A stretch of 64,000 nucleotides of DNA, taken from assembly GCF_008923205.2 (NCBI RefSeq), contig NZ_WBMS02000007.1, positions 215,189 to 279,188 on the forward strand, given 5' to 3'. Positions within the stretch are counted from its first letter, which is position 1. Each line of letters begins with the position of its first letter. The translations under genes and the position numbers were made by a program. This DNA comes from Actinomadura physcomitrii (GTDB lineage: Bacteria; Actinomycetota; Actinomycetes; Streptosporangiales; Streptosporangiaceae). The notes below the pieces were generated by a model. It did no database searches, was not told the origin of the DNA, and worked only from the letters and a program-made list of their open reading frames with translations. Below are positions 26,349-35,958 of the stretch, one piece after another.

Positions 26349-27703
26349 AAGTCGTCGGAGTCGCGGGCGGTCCGCTCGGCCGCCGCGGCGGCGGACGCGG
26401 CGGCGCGGCGCAGCTGGTGACCCGCCTGCTGGACGACCCGGACCGGCCGCTCCGGCAGGTGCCGGGTCGCGCCGCGGTGCCGCCGCCAGTGCTCGCGGGC
26501 GCGGGCCCGGTGCTCGACGCGCAGGTTCTCGATCAGCCGGTCGATGTCCATGGACACCTCGCCGTACAGCGGCCACAGGTCGCCGGCCGCGGCCCGCTCG
26601 TGCAGGCTGCGGGTGAGCCGGGCGCGCCGCTCGCGGGCGATGTCGACCCGCACCTCCAGCTCGTTCTCCGCCAGGTACGGGCGGGCGTCGGTGGCGAGGT
26701 CGGAGCGGGCCAGCCGGCCGTAGGCGGCGACGCTCGCGGCGATTCCCGCCAGCGCGTCGCCGAGCTGGCGGCGCAGCGTCGGGTCGGTCAGCAGCCGGCC
26801 GCGCGGGCCGAGCCGCTCGTCGTCGGCCAGCGACCGGGTCAGCCCGCGCAGCGACAGCGTGAAGTGCTCCATCGTCTCGACGGCGTTGCGCAGCGCGACG
26901 CCCGCGTCGACCAGCCGCCGCGCCTGCGTGCGGGGGTTGAGCCGGACGCTCTCCTCGGCGTCCCGCAGATCCTGGTCGGTGCGGCCGATCTCGCGGGCGA
27001 ACCGCTCGGCGTCCTCCTGCCAGCGGGCCGCCTCGCCCTCGACGGGGTCGCCCTGCAGCCCGTCGGCGATCTTCTGGATCAGCTCGCGGAGCTGCTCGGC
27101 GACGTCCTGGACGGCCTCCTCGGCGGGCCGCACCCGCACCGAGGGCACCAGGAACGTGGCGACCAGCCCGGTGGCGGCGCCGACCAGCGTCTCCAGGATC
27201 CGGTCGGCGGCGCCGGCGCCGCTGGACGCGCCCAGCGCGAAGATCAGCATCGCGCTGATCGGCACCTCCAGCATCTGGTCGCCGAGCCGCAGCACGTGCC
27301 CGATGATCAGGGCGGCGAGGATCGACAGGCCGAGGCTCCACCAGGAGAACCCCACCCCGTTGGAGAACAGGACCGCGATCATCACCCCGGAGGTGACCGC
27401 GCCGACCCGCAGCAGGCTGTGCTTGACCGTCTCGTAGACCGAGTGCTGGACGACCAGCAGCGCGGTCAGCGGCGCCAGCAGCGGTTTCGGGCCGGGCGGC
27501 AGCAGGGTCAGCGCGATCAGGTACGCGGCGACGGCGGTCAGCGTCAGCCGGGCGACCCGGTACACCGCCGAGGGGGCCTCCGTCGCCACCTGGATCGGCG
27601 AGCGGATGGCGCGGCCCTCGCGGTCGAGGAGGCCCGGACGGCGGAAGAACGCTTGAGGCATCGGTGCACGGTGGGTAGGGATCAGCGGTACGTCGGTCGG
27701 CAT
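26339..27703 (-). CDS. FUSC-family (aromatic acid exporter-like) membrane protein
   Basis: 454 residues. The N-terminal half has six membrane segments (for example ARLTLTAVAAYLIALTLL, GLSILAALIIGHVL, ETLVGAATGLVATFLV) with the FUSC-type pattern PLLAPLTALLVVQHSVYETV; the C-terminal half is soluble, helical and very basic, ending in alanine-rich helices. FUSC proteins are thought to export aromatic acids or similar anions; no adjacent membrane-fusion partner is present, which is normal in Gram-positives. A methionine at position 15 is an alternative start. Overlaps the truncated MFS gene tail-to-tail by 10 bp. Confidence 0.82.
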   Translation of the reverse strand: MPTDVPLIPTHRAPMPQAFFRRPGLLDREGRAIRSPIQVATEAPSAVYRVARLTLTAVAAYLIALTLLPPGPKPLLAPLTALLVVQHSVYETVKHSLLRVGAVTSGVMIAVLFSNGVGFSWWSLGLSILAALIIGHVLRLGDQMLEVPISAMLIFALGASSGAGAADRILETLVGAATGLVATFLVPSVRVRPAEEAVQDVAEQLRELIQKIADGLQGDPVEGEAARWQEDAERFAREIGRTDQDLRDAEESVRLNPRTQARRLVDAGVALRNAVETMEHFTLSLRGLTRSLADDERLGPRGRLLTDPTLRRQLGDALAGIAASVAAYGRLARSDLATDARPYLAENELEVRVDIARERRARLTRSLHERAAAGDLWPLYGEVSMDIDRLIENLRVEHRARAREHWRRHRGATRHLPERPVRVVQQAGHQLRRAAASAAAAAERTARDSDDFYR

Positions 27704-27751
27704 GCCCTTTCAGGCACCCGATACTCAAGGGGACGCCGATCCGCCTCCCTT

Positions 27752-28285
27752 TCAGCCGCGGCGGCGGGCGCGGAACGCCGCGACGTTCGTCCGGTTGGCG
27801 CATCCCTCCGAGCAGAACCGGCGCCGTCCGGCCCGGGAGGTGTCGGCGTACACGCGGTCGCATCCCTCGGCGTCGCAGACGCCCGTCCGGTCGATGCCGT
27901 GCTCGACGACCAGCTCCGCGAGATGCATCAGGGTCGTCGCGCGGAACCGGTCCGGGAGCCGGGACGAGGGCGGCGCGTAGTGCATGTGCACGCCGTGCGG
28001 GTCGTGCTCGGCGAGGTGCGGATGCAGCGGCAGCTCGAGCATCAGCCCGTTCAGCAGGCGCATCGCCTCGTCGAGGTCGGGGGCGGCGAAGAACCGGCGC
28101 AGCGTCCTGCCCCACCGGCGGAACTCGTCGGCGTCGGCCGGCTCGAACTCGTGCCAGAAGAACCCGTTCTCGCGCAGCATCTCCCGCAGCGCGTCGGCCG
28201 AGTCGTCGCCGTCGGCGCTGGTCGCGGCGTTGACGAGGGCGACGGCCGCCGCCACCCCGTGGCTTTTGTACCCGGTGATCCGCAT
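27752..28285 (-). CDS. CGNR zinc-finger protein (ABATE domain), probable regulator
   Basis: 177 residues. The C-terminal CGNR-type finger is visible as CDAEGCDRVYADTSRAGRRR followed by FCSEGCANRTNVAAFRARRR, here with CANR instead of CGNR. The N-terminal part (ALVNAATSADGDDSADALRE) is the ABATE domain, proposed to bind a stress-related ligand. Such proteins are putative DNA-binding regulators in actinomycetes. A TGCCA-N9-TGGCA dyad about 20 bases upstream of the start is a possible autoregulatory site. Single-gene unit, 48 bases after the FUSC start on the same strand. Confidence 0.82.
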   Translation of the reverse strand: MRITGYKSHGVAAAVALVNAATSADGDDSADALREMLRENGFFWHEFEPADADEFRRWGRTLRRFFAAPDLDEAMRLLNGLMLELPLHPHLAEHDPHGVHMHYAPPSSRLPDRFRATTLMHLAELVVEHGIDRTGVCDAEGCDRVYADTSRAGRRRFCSEGCANRTNVAAFRARRRG

Positions 28286-28305
28286 TGCCCCGGCTCCCGA
28301 TCCCG

Positions 28306-28324
28306 TGCCATCCTGTAACTGGCA
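28306..28324. promoter_or_regulatory. possible operator upstream of the CGNR gene
   Basis: TGCCA-N9-TGGCA inverted repeat 20 bases upstream of the CGNR start codon, with a CAGGAT-like -10 inside it on the minus strand. Short arms, so weak evidence. Confidence 0.35.
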
Positions 28325-28404
28325 TCACGATTTTAACCCTTACGGGGGCCGTTCGCGCCCGGCTCCGTCGTCGCCGGCACCGCCGAACCGCCCGAGCACG
28401 GCCG

Positions 28405-29835
28405 CTAGTGCCGCCAGCGGGTCGCGGCGGCGATCTCCTCCGGGGCGGCGCCGTCGAACAGCGCGATCTCGCCGCGCCGGACGGCCGCGACCGTGTCCGT
28501 CACCGCCTCGCCCAGCGCGTCCCGCAGCACCGCGTCCTCCTCGAACACCGCCACCGCCTCGGCGAGCGTGCCCGGCAGCGGCCGCACGCCGCGCGCCGCG
28601 CGCTCGTCCTCCGGCAGCTCGGCCGGGTCGGTCTCGACCGGGTCCGGCAGGGCGAGCCCCGCGTCCAGCCCGGCCCGTCCCGCCACCAGCAGCGCCGCGA
28701 GCACGAGATACGGGTTCGCTGCGGCGTCGAAGCACTTGATCTCCATGTTCGCGGCGCGGTCCCGCTCGCCCTGCGCGCCGGTGACGAACCGGAGCGCCGC
28801 CTCCCGGTTCTCATGCCCCCAGCACGCGAACGCACCCGACCAGTGCGACGGGACGAGCCGCAGGTAGCTCGCCACCGACGGCGCCCCGATCGCCAGCAGC
28901 GCGGGCAGCCGGTCCAGGATCCCGGCCGCGAACGCCTGCCCCTCGACGGTCATCCCGCAGGGCCCGGTGCCGCCCGTCATCGCGTTCGCCGGGCCGTCCC
29001 CGGTGCCCTCCCGCCACAGGCTCAGGTGGACGTGCCCGCCGTTGCCGACCGCGCCCGGCACCACATTCGGGGAGAACGAGGCGTGCATGCCGTGCTCCAG
29101 CGTCACCGCCCGGATCGTCTCCCGGACCAGCACGGCGGTGTCGGCCGCGCCGACCGGGTCCTCGGGCGCCACTGACACCTCGTACTGCCCGGCCGCGTAC
29201 TCGGGATGCAGCTGCTCGACCGAGACGCCCGTCCGCTCCAGCGCGACGAGCAGCGCGCGCAGGTAGCCGGCCAGCTCGCTGACGCGGGTCATCCCGTACG
29301 CCGGGCCGTAGCAGGCGGGCGTGAACTCCCCTGGGGTGGTCGACACCGTCCACTCGATCTCGAACGCCGTCCGGACCGTCCAGCCGGCGGCGGCGAGCCG
29401 GGCCGTCTCGCGGCGCAGCAGCGCCCGGGAGTCGAGGGGGTGGACGGCGCCGTCCTGGGCGTACCGGTTCGCGGGGGCGTGCGCCCACCCCGGCAGCGCC
29501 GCCAGCGGGACGAGCCGGTCCAGGTCGGGGTGCAGCCGCAGGTCGCCGACCGGGCCGCCGATGTGCCGGCCGGACACGATCGAGTCGTCCAGCAGGAACA
29601 CGTCGAACACCGGCGGCATCCCGACGCCCCACGTCGCCGCGTGCTCCAGCCGCCCGACCGGGACGGTCTTGGTGCGGGTGATCCCGCTGACGTCCACCCA
29701 GGTCAGCGCGACGGCGGCGACGTCCTCCCCGGCCAGCCGGCGGGCGGCCTCGGCCGCCCGCGCGCCCAGCCGGGCGCGCTCCTGGCCGTCCAGAACGGTG
29801 TCGAAGGTCTGTTCCACGGTGCGGCTCCCGGTCAT
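28405..29835 (-). CDS. glutamine synthetase-like gamma-glutamyl ligase (class III/FluG-type)
   Basis: 476 residues. The catalytic domain shows the GS pattern: FEIEWTVSTT (metal-binding Glu pair), YAAGQYEVSVAPEDPV, HASFSPNVVPGAVGNGGHVH, and AAMEIK-like ANMEIKCFDAAANPYLVLAA. The N-terminal beta-grasp region is short and divergent (VALTWVDVSGITRTKTVPVG), typical of GS-like enzymes that glutamylate amines, polyamines or aromatic substrates rather than ammonia. The gene is divergent from an amidohydrolase homologous to the N-terminal half of fungal FluG; in FluG the two domains are one protein. The shared 107-bp gap holds both promoters (TACGAT on the minus strand near 29885). Confidence 0.85.
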   Translation of the reverse strand: MTGSRTVEQTFDTVLDGQERARLGARAAEAARRLAGEDVAAVALTWVDVSGITRTKTVPVGRLEHAATWGVGMPPVFDVFLLDDSIVSGRHIGGPVGDLRLHPDLDRLVPLAALPGWAHAPANRYAQDGAVHPLDSRALLRRETARLAAAGWTVRTAFEIEWTVSTTPGEFTPACYGPAYGMTRVSELAGYLRALLVALERTGVSVEQLHPEYAAGQYEVSVAPEDPVGAADTAVLVRETIRAVTLEHGMHASFSPNVVPGAVGNGGHVHLSLWREGTGDGPANAMTGGTGPCGMTVEGQAFAAGILDRLPALLAIGAPSVASYLRLVPSHWSGAFACWGHENREAALRFVTGAQGERDRAANMEIKCFDAAANPYLVLAALLVAGRAGLDAGLALPDPVETDPAELPEDERAARGVRPLPGTLAEAVAVFEEDAVLRDALGEAVTDTVAAVRRGEIALFDGAAPEEIAAATRWRH

Positions 29836-29942
29836 GGCATCGGACGCGGGCCTTCGGCAGGGGCGGTGCCCGCAGAATGCATCGTAGGAAGAACGCCCCG
29901 CGATTTGCGGGAAGACGCTGCGTTTCCGGGGACGTACACAGC

Positions 29943-31052
29943 GTGCTCGAATATCTGGAGTCGCTGCCGCTGATCGACCACCACTGCCACGGCGTGCTCG
30001 ACGACGACCTGGACCGCCCGGCGTTCGAGGCGATGCTCACCGAGGCGGACACGGCCGGGCCGCCCGGAGTGAGCCTGTTCGACACGCAGGTCGGGTTCGC
30101 GCTGCGGCGCTGGTGCGCGCCCGTCCTGGACCTGGACGCGCACGCCGAGCCGGACGCCTACCTCGCGCGCCGCGCCGAGCTGGGCGCGGCGGAGGTGAAC
30201 CGCCGGTTCCTCGCCGCCGCCGGGCTGGAGGCCCTGTGCGTGGACACCGGCTACACGCCGCGCGCCCTGCTGGACCCGCCCGCCCTCGGCCGGCTCGCCG
30301 GCGCGCGGGCGCACGAGATCGTCCGGCTGGAGACGGTCGCCGAGCAGGTCGCGGCGGACGGCGTGGACGCGCACGATTTCGCCGACGAGGTCCGCTCCCG
30401 GCTCGCGGCCTGCGCGCCGCGCATGGCGGGCGCCAAGTCGATCGCCGCGTACCGCGCCGGGCTGGCGCTGTCCGGGGTGCGGCCGTCGGACGCGGAGGTG
30501 ACGGGCGCGGCCGGGATCCTGCTGCGCCAGGAGGAGATGCGGGTCTGCGACGAGATCCTGCACCGGTTCCTCATCTGGTGCGCGGTCGATCTCGGGCTGC
30601 CGGTGCAGTTCCACGTCGGGTACGGGGACGTCGACGCCGACCTGCGCCGCGGCGACCCGCTGCTGCTCGTCCCGCTGCTGCGGGCGATGGCCGAGGTGGG
30701 CGCCCCGGCCCTGCTGCTGCACAACTACCCGTTCCACCGGCGCGCCGGGTACCTCGCGCAGGTGCTCGCGAACGTCTACGTGGACGCGGGCCTCGCCACG
30801 CACAACCTCGGGCACCGGGCGCCCGCGCTGATCGCCGAGCTGCTGGAGCTGGCCCCGTTCGGGAAGGTGCTGTACTCCTCGGACGCGTTCGGCCTGGCCG
30901 AGCTGTACCACCTCGGCGCGCTGCTGTTCCGGCGCGGGCTCGCGGGGTTCCTCGCGGGCGGCGTCGAGGACGGCGCGTGGGCGGCGGCCGACGCCGAGCG
31001 GGTCGCGGGGCTCGTCGCGTCCGGCAACGCCCGCCGCGTCTACCGGCTGTGA
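29943..31052 (+). CDS. amidohydrolase (TIM-barrel, FluG N-domain type)
   Basis: 369 residues from GTG at 29943 (MLEYLESLPLIDHHCHGVLD); an ATG at 29877 would add 22 unconserved basic residues across the divergent promoter and is less likely. Metal ligands include HHCH in the first strand, FHVGYGDVDAD, LLHNYPFHRRAGYLA and the YSSDAFG Asp near the end. This branch comprises FluG N-terminal domains and related hydrolases of aromatic or amide substrates. Divergent from the GS-like ligase; a ligase/hydrolase pair on one glutamylated compound is a natural reading but inferred. Confidence 0.82.
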   Translation: MLEYLESLPLIDHHCHGVLDDDLDRPAFEAMLTEADTAGPPGVSLFDTQVGFALRRWCAPVLDLDAHAEPDAYLARRAELGAAEVNRRFLAAAGLEALCVDTGYTPRALLDPPALGRLAGARAHEIVRLETVAEQVAADGVDAHDFADEVRSRLAACAPRMAGAKSIAAYRAGLALSGVRPSDAEVTGAAGILLRQEEMRVCDEILHRFLIWCAVDLGLPVQFHVGYGDVDADLRRGDPLLLVPLLRAMAEVGAPALLLHNYPFHRRAGYLAQVLANVYVDAGLATHNLGHRAPALIAELLELAPFGKVLYSSDAFGLAELYHLGALLFRRGLAGFLAGGVEDGAWAAADAERVAGLVASGNARRVYRL

Positions 31053-31114
31053 CACCGCGCCGGGCCGGGCAGCCGTGCGCGGGTACGCTCGGGGACGATC
31101 TTCGGGAGGTGCCC

Positions 31115-32503
31115 ATGGCAGGACGCGAGCGGCTGCTCGTCATCGGCGGCGACGCGGCGGGGATGAGCGCCGCGTCGCAGGCGCGCCGGCGGCGCGGCCC
31201 CGGCGACCTGGACATCACCGTCCTCGAGCGCGGGCATTTCGCGTCCTATTCGGCGTGCGGCATCCCGTACTACGTCGGCGGCGTGGTCGACGACGCGGAG
31301 GAGCTGATCGCCAGGACGCCCGCCGAGTTCCGCGACCGCGGCATCGACCTGCGGTTGTGCACCGAGGCGACGGAGATCGACCTCGGCGGGGCGCGGGTGC
31401 GCGTGCGGGACGTGGACGGCGGCGCCGAGACCTGGGAGCCCTACGACCAGCTCATGATCGCGACGGGCGCGGTGCCGACCCGCCCGGAGCTGCCCGGCGC
31501 CGACGCCGGCGGCGTGCACGGCGTCCAGGTCCTCGACGACGGGATCGGCATCCGCCGCGTGCTGGAGCGCGAGAAGCCGCGCCGCGCCGTCGTCGTGGGC
31601 GGCGGCTACATCGGCCTGGAGATGGCCGAGGCGATGGTGACCCGCGGCCTGGACGTGGCGATCGTGGACGGAGCCGAGCAGCCGATGAGCACGCTCGACC
31701 CCGACATGGGCGCGCTCGTCGCGGACGCCGTCCGCGGGATCGGCGTCGACCTGCACCTCGGCGACCGGGTCGAGGGGTTCGAGACCGGGCCGGACGGGCG
31801 GGTCGCGGCGGTCCGCGCCGGGGGCCGCACGCTCCCCGCCGACCTGGTGATCCTCGGCCTCGGCGTCCGGCCCGGCAGCGACCTCGCCCGCGCCGCCGGG
31901 ATCGAGACGGGCCCGACCAGCGGCATCGTCACCGACCGGCGGATGCGCACCCGGACCGAGCGGGTGTGGGCGGCGGGCGACTGCGTCGAGACCCGCCATC
32001 TCGTCTCCGGCCTGCCGGTCGCGATCGCGCTCGGCACGCACGCCAACAAGCAGGGCCGCGTCGCGGGGATCAACCTCGGCGGCGGCTACGCCACGTACCC
32101 CGGCGTGGTCGGCACCGCCGTCTCCAAGATCTGCCACGTCGAGGTCGCGCGGACCGGGCTGAACGAGCGCGAGGCGGCCGCCGCCGGGTTCGACGCGCTG
32201 AGCGTCGTGGTCGAGTCCACGACCCGCGCCGGCTACCACCCGGGCGCCACGCCGATGAAGACCAAGCTGATCGCCGAGCGCCGCTCCGGGCGGCTGCTCG
32301 GCGGGCAGATCGTCGGCGAGGAGAACGCCGCCAAGCGGATCGACGGCCTGGCCATCGCGCTGTGGAACCGGATGACCGTCGAGGAGATGACCGGCCTGGA
32401 CCTCGGCTACGCGCCGCCGTTCTCGCCCGTCTGGGACCCGGTGCTGGTCGCCGCCCGCAAGGCCGCCGAACTCGTCGAGGAGGACATGCGCCGCTCCCCG
32501 TGA
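31115..32503 (+). CDS. CoA-disulfide reductase-type FAD-dependent pyridine nucleotide oxidoreductase
   Basis: 462 residues from ATG with GGGAGGTG at 4 bases. Two Rossmann folds (LLVIGGDAAGMSAASQARRR for FAD; AVVVGGGYIGLEMAEAMVTR for NAD(P)H) and the C-terminal dimerisation domain are complete. The single redox Cys is present in SYSACGIPYY, the position used by CoA-disulfide reductases, NADH oxidases and polysulfide reductases of this group; WAAGDCVETRHLV is the FAD-ribityl motif. Substrate within the group is uncertain. No rhodanese fusion. Stands 62 bases downstream of the amidohydrolase with its own RBS. Confidence 0.87.
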   Translation: MAGRERLLVIGGDAAGMSAASQARRRRGPGDLDITVLERGHFASYSACGIPYYVGGVVDDAEELIARTPAEFRDRGIDLRLCTEATEIDLGGARVRVRDVDGGAETWEPYDQLMIATGAVPTRPELPGADAGGVHGVQVLDDGIGIRRVLEREKPRRAVVVGGGYIGLEMAEAMVTRGLDVAIVDGAEQPMSTLDPDMGALVADAVRGIGVDLHLGDRVEGFETGPDGRVAAVRAGGRTLPADLVILGLGVRPGSDLARAAGIETGPTSGIVTDRRMRTRTERVWAAGDCVETRHLVSGLPVAIALGTHANKQGRVAGINLGGGYATYPGVVGTAVSKICHVEVARTGLNEREAAAAGFDALSVVVESTTRAGYHPGATPMKTKLIAERRSGRLLGGQIVGEENAAKRIDGLAIALWNRMTVEEMTGLDLGYAPPFSPVWDPVLVAARKAAELVEEDMRRSP

Positions 32504-32547
32504 CGCCGGCTTGATCGATCCGGTGGGGGAATGTCGGTGATCTCTCC

Positions 32548-32553
32548 TACGGT
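32548..32553 (+). promoter_or_regulatory. -10 element of the DUF4132 cluster promoter
   Basis: TACGGT ends 6 bases before the ATG at 32560, placing transcription start on the start codon. A similar CTCC-TACCGT arrangement precedes the third DUF4132 copy (39115-39120), evidence that promoter and gene were duplicated together. Confidence 0.45.
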
Positions 32554-32559
32554 GCCGTC

Positions 32560-35500
32560 ATGAGCACGACGGACACCGCGGCCGAGGCCCGCCCCGACGA
32601 GGACACCCTGGTGATGCCGGACGCGTGGCTGCGCCGGCTGCACCCCCGCCGCGACCGGCCGCACGCGTGGCCGCAGGCGCGCGTGGACGGCAAGGCGGCG
32701 GCGCGGGCGCGGGAGCTGATGGACGGTGCCCGGTCCGGTGTCGAGGAGGTGCTCGGCCTGCCCGGCACGCCGCCGGAGGTGGCCGCAGCGGCGCGCGCCT
32801 ACCTGGGCGGCGAGGCCGACGCGGTCGGCGCGGCGGCGGTCGCGCTCGTCACCGCCCCGCTGCACGGGCAGCACAGGTACGGTGCGCAGAACCCGTACCT
32901 CGACGTGTGGATCGAGGAGCACGGGCTGCCGTTCGCCGCCTGCGCCTACATCGCGCTCGCGGGGCTGTGGGCCGACTTCACCATTTCCGGTTCCGCCATG
33001 GAGTGGAAAGGCGTCCGGCAGCGGACGTCCGGCGAGGGATTCTGCTGGTGGCTGCAGGAGGACACCGCGCAGCGGCTGCGGGCGATGCTCGCCGTCGCCG
33101 ATGACGACGTGCACGGCGAGGCCGTGGAGCGGATGGCGCGCCACCGCGGCAGCACGCTGCAGAAGGCTGTCGCCTCCCACCTGATGCCCGAGCGGGCGGA
33201 GTGGTTCGCCGACCTGTGCGCCGACCCGCAGGGGACGCTGTCCGCGGTGGGGCAGGGGGACCGGTGGCTGCTCCTGTGCACGGTCGGGAAACGCGATCAC
33301 CTCGACCTGTTCAGGCTGTCCCTCGACTACGACACCCGCAGCCCGAGCATCGTCGCCAGCCTGGTCGACGGGATCGGGCCGGACGCGGCACTGGACCTCC
33401 TGACCGGCGCGCTCGACGAGCCCTACCTCGACGGCGACGCGGCGCGGACGCTGCTCGACGCGCTGGCCGTCCTGCCGCTGGACGGCGCGTTCCAGGCGTT
33501 GCTGGACCGGCTCGACCGCAAGTACGTCAGTCCGGCGGCCCTCGCGGCGGCGCGGCGGTATCCGGCGCGGGCGCTCCGGCTGCTCGCCGCCGCGGCGAAC
33601 CGGCTGGCGGTGGCGGAGCTGCTGCCGGCGTACGTCCGAGTCAATCCCGGGCTCGTCGACGAGCTGCTGCCGAGCCTGCCGGAGGACTCGCGGGCGGCGG
33701 TCGAGAAGGTCCGCGCCGCGGAGGCGCGCGTCCCGGAGGCCGATCCGGCGTCGCTGCCGCCGTTGCTGGTGGACCCGCCGTGGAACCGGCCCCGGACGAA
33801 GGCCAAGCCGGTCGTCATCAAGGACCTGCCCGCCCCCGGCACCCGCGCGATCGCGTGGCGGCCGGGGGAGCGCGAGGAGTGGACGGTCGACCTGCACCAC
33901 CACTGGCGGTGGGCCGAGCGGCTGGAGTGGCCCGCGCAGGTCGCGAAGTACCGGAGCGGCGAGCTGCCCGGCCACCTGCACCCCATGCTGTTCACCGAGG
34001 CGCCGGAGGAGCTGGTCCGGCCGTTGCTGGCCGACTGGGAGCCGCCGGAACCCTGGTACGTCCAGGAGGAGTGGATGCGGGTCGTCGTCGCCCGGTTCGA
34101 GCTCGACGCGCTTCACGGCGTCCTGCTCGCGGCGCGCCGGGACCCGGCGAACATCGGCACGGTCCTGCTGCCGTTCGTCGGCGACGAGATCGCCCGGCTG
34201 ATGGCGGACTGGCTCGTCCGCCTCAAGCAGGCGGGCCGCACGGCGCGCGCCTGGTTCACCCGGCACGGCGTCGCGGCCGTCCCGGCGCTGCTGCCCGGCG
34301 CGCTCGGCAAGGCGGGGGCGGAGCGGCGGGCCGCCGAGGCCGCGCTCCGGTTCGTCGCGTCCCGGCACGGCGCCGACGGCATCGTGGACGCGGCGCGCGC
34401 GCACGGCGACAAGGCCGCCGACGCGATCGAGGCGCTGCTCGCCGTCGACCCGCTGGACATCCTGCCCGCGAAGATCCCGGTGGTGGGCGACTGGGCGGAC
34501 GTCCGGATGCTGCCGCAGATCCTGCTCCGCGGCCGCGAGCGCGCGCTTCCCGACGCGGCGGCCGCGCACGTCCTGACGATGCTGGCCATGTCGAAGCCCG
34601 GCGAGGTCTACGCGGGCGTCGACGCCGTCCGCGAGGTGTGCGACGAGGCGTCGCTGGCCGAGTTCGGATGGGCGCTGCTCCGGCGCTGGGAGGCCGAGGG
34701 CGGGCCGTCCAAGGAGGGCTGGGCGCTGACGCAGCTCGGATGGCTCGGCGACGACGACACCGTCCGCCGGCTCACCCCCGTCATCCGCGCCTGGCCCGGC
34801 GACGGCGGCCACGCCAAGGCGGTGACCGGCCTGGCGGTCCTCGCCGAGATCGGCACCGACGTCGCGCTGATGCACCTGCACTCGATCGCGCAGAAGGTGA
34901 AGTTCAAGGGGCTCCGGACGCGCGCCCAGGAGAAGATCGCGGAGGTCGCGGCCGGGCTGGAGCTGACCGCCGAGCAGCTCGCCGACCGGCTCGTCCCCGA
35001 CTTCGGCCTCGACGCCGCCGGGACGATGACGCTCGACTACGGCCCGCGCCGCTTCGTCGTCGGGTTCGACGAGCAGCTCAAGCCCTACGTCGCCGACGAG
35101 GACGGCAAGCGCCGCAAGGCCCTGCCCAAGCCCGGCGCCAAGGACGACCCGCAGCTCGCGCCCGCCGCGTACAAGGCGTTCTCCGCGCTGAAGAAGGACG
35201 TCCGGACCGTCGCCGCCGACCTGATCACCCGCCTGGAGACGGCGATGGTGCGCAACCGCCGCTGGACCCTCACCGAGTTCCGGGAGCTGCTCGCCGGGCA
35301 CCCGCTGGTCCGGCACCTCGTCCGGCGGCTGGTGTGGATCGCCGTCGAGGAGGACCAGTACAAGAGCATCACGTTCCGCGTCGCCGAGGACGGCACCTTC
35401 GCGGACGCGCACGACACCGCCCTGGACCTGCCCGAGACGGTCGTGGTCGGCGTCGTGCACCCCGTCCACCTCGCCGGGACGGACCTGGTCGCCGCGTGGT

Positions 35501-35934
35501 CGGAGGTGTTCGCCGACTACGAGATCCTGCAGCCGTTCCCGCAGCTCGGACGCCAGGTGCACGAGCTGACCGACGAGGAGGGCAAGAGCGGCCACCTCGC
35601 CCGGTTCGAGGGCGCGACCGTCCCGGCCGGCCGGATGCTCGGGCTGACCAAGCGCGGCTGGGAGCGCGGAGCGCCGCAGGACGCGGGCGTGGAGTGCTGG
35701 ATCTCCCGTCCCGCCGGGCCGGGCCGGCACGTCGTCATCGACCTCGACCCGGGCATCGCCGTCGGCGCCCCGGACACGCTCGGCGACCAGACGCTGCGGC
35801 AGGTGTGCCTGTGCCGCCGCCAGGACGAGCTGTGGATGGGCCGCGGGAACCCGCTGCCGTTCGGCGAGCTCGACCCGGTCACCGCGTCCGAGGTCATCGC
35901 CGATCTGACCGCGCTCACCGCCGACGCCCGCTGA
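32560..35934 (+). CDS. DUF4132 (MolR/YehI-like) protein, full-length copy 1
   Basis: 1124 residues. N-terminal motif PDEDTLVMPDAWLRRLHPRR, a long helical middle region resembling HEAT-like repeats (for example ADAIEALLAVDPLDILPAKI), and the C-terminal DUF4132 domain starting near TMTLDYGPRRFVVGFDEQLK, with KALPKPGAKDD, EVFADYEILQPFPQLGRQ and VIDLDPGIAVG. It is the homologue of E. coli YehI/MolR, whose biochemical role is unknown. It heads a plus-strand cluster with AAA, DUF5682, VWA and SWIM genes in the same order as E. coli yehL-yehM-yehP-yehQ. The start is probably leaderless (TACGGT 6 bases upstream). Two decayed paralogues follow. Confidence 0.88.
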   Translation: MSTTDTAAEARPDEDTLVMPDAWLRRLHPRRDRPHAWPQARVDGKAAARARELMDGARSGVEEVLGLPGTPPEVAAAARAYLGGEADAVGAAAVALVTAPLHGQHRYGAQNPYLDVWIEEHGLPFAACAYIALAGLWADFTISGSAMEWKGVRQRTSGEGFCWWLQEDTAQRLRAMLAVADDDVHGEAVERMARHRGSTLQKAVASHLMPERAEWFADLCADPQGTLSAVGQGDRWLLLCTVGKRDHLDLFRLSLDYDTRSPSIVASLVDGIGPDAALDLLTGALDEPYLDGDAARTLLDALAVLPLDGAFQALLDRLDRKYVSPAALAAARRYPARALRLLAAAANRLAVAELLPAYVRVNPGLVDELLPSLPEDSRAAVEKVRAAEARVPEADPASLPPLLVDPPWNRPRTKAKPVVIKDLPAPGTRAIAWRPGEREEWTVDLHHHWRWAERLEWPAQVAKYRSGELPGHLHPMLFTEAPEELVRPLLADWEPPEPWYVQEEWMRVVVARFELDALHGVLLAARRDPANIGTVLLPFVGDEIARLMADWLVRLKQAGRTARAWFTRHGVAAVPALLPGALGKAGAERRAAEAALRFVASRHGADGIVDAARAHGDKAADAIEALLAVDPLDILPAKIPVVGDWADVRMLPQILLRGRERALPDAAAAHVLTMLAMSKPGEVYAGVDAVREVCDEASLAEFGWALLRRWEAEGGPSKEGWALTQLGWLGDDDTVRRLTPVIRAWPGDGGHAKAVTGLAVLAEIGTDVALMHLHSIAQKVKFKGLRTRAQEKIAEVAAGLELTAEQLADRLVPDFGLDAAGTMTLDYGPRRFVVGFDEQLKPYVADEDGKRRKALPKPGAKDDPQLAPAAYKAFSALKKDVRTVAADLITRLETAMVRNRRWTLTEFRELLAGHPLVRHLVRRLVWIAVEEDQYKSITFRVAEDGTFADAHDTALDLPETVVVGVVHPVHLAGTDLVAAWSEVFADYEILQPFPQLGRQVHELTDEEGKSGHLARFEGATVPAGRMLGLTKRGWERGAPQDAGVECWISRPAGPGRHVVIDLDPGIAVGAPDTLGDQTLRQVCLCRRQDELWMGRGNPLPFGELDPVTASEVIADLTALTADAR

Positions 35935-35958
35935 GCGGGCCCCTTGAGAGGAAACGCC

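Noticed and set aside
29877..29942. Upstream ATG extension of the amidohydrolase
   Set aside because: The added 22 residues are basic and unlike the family, and they cover the divergent promoter; the GTG at 29943 gives the expected N-terminus.
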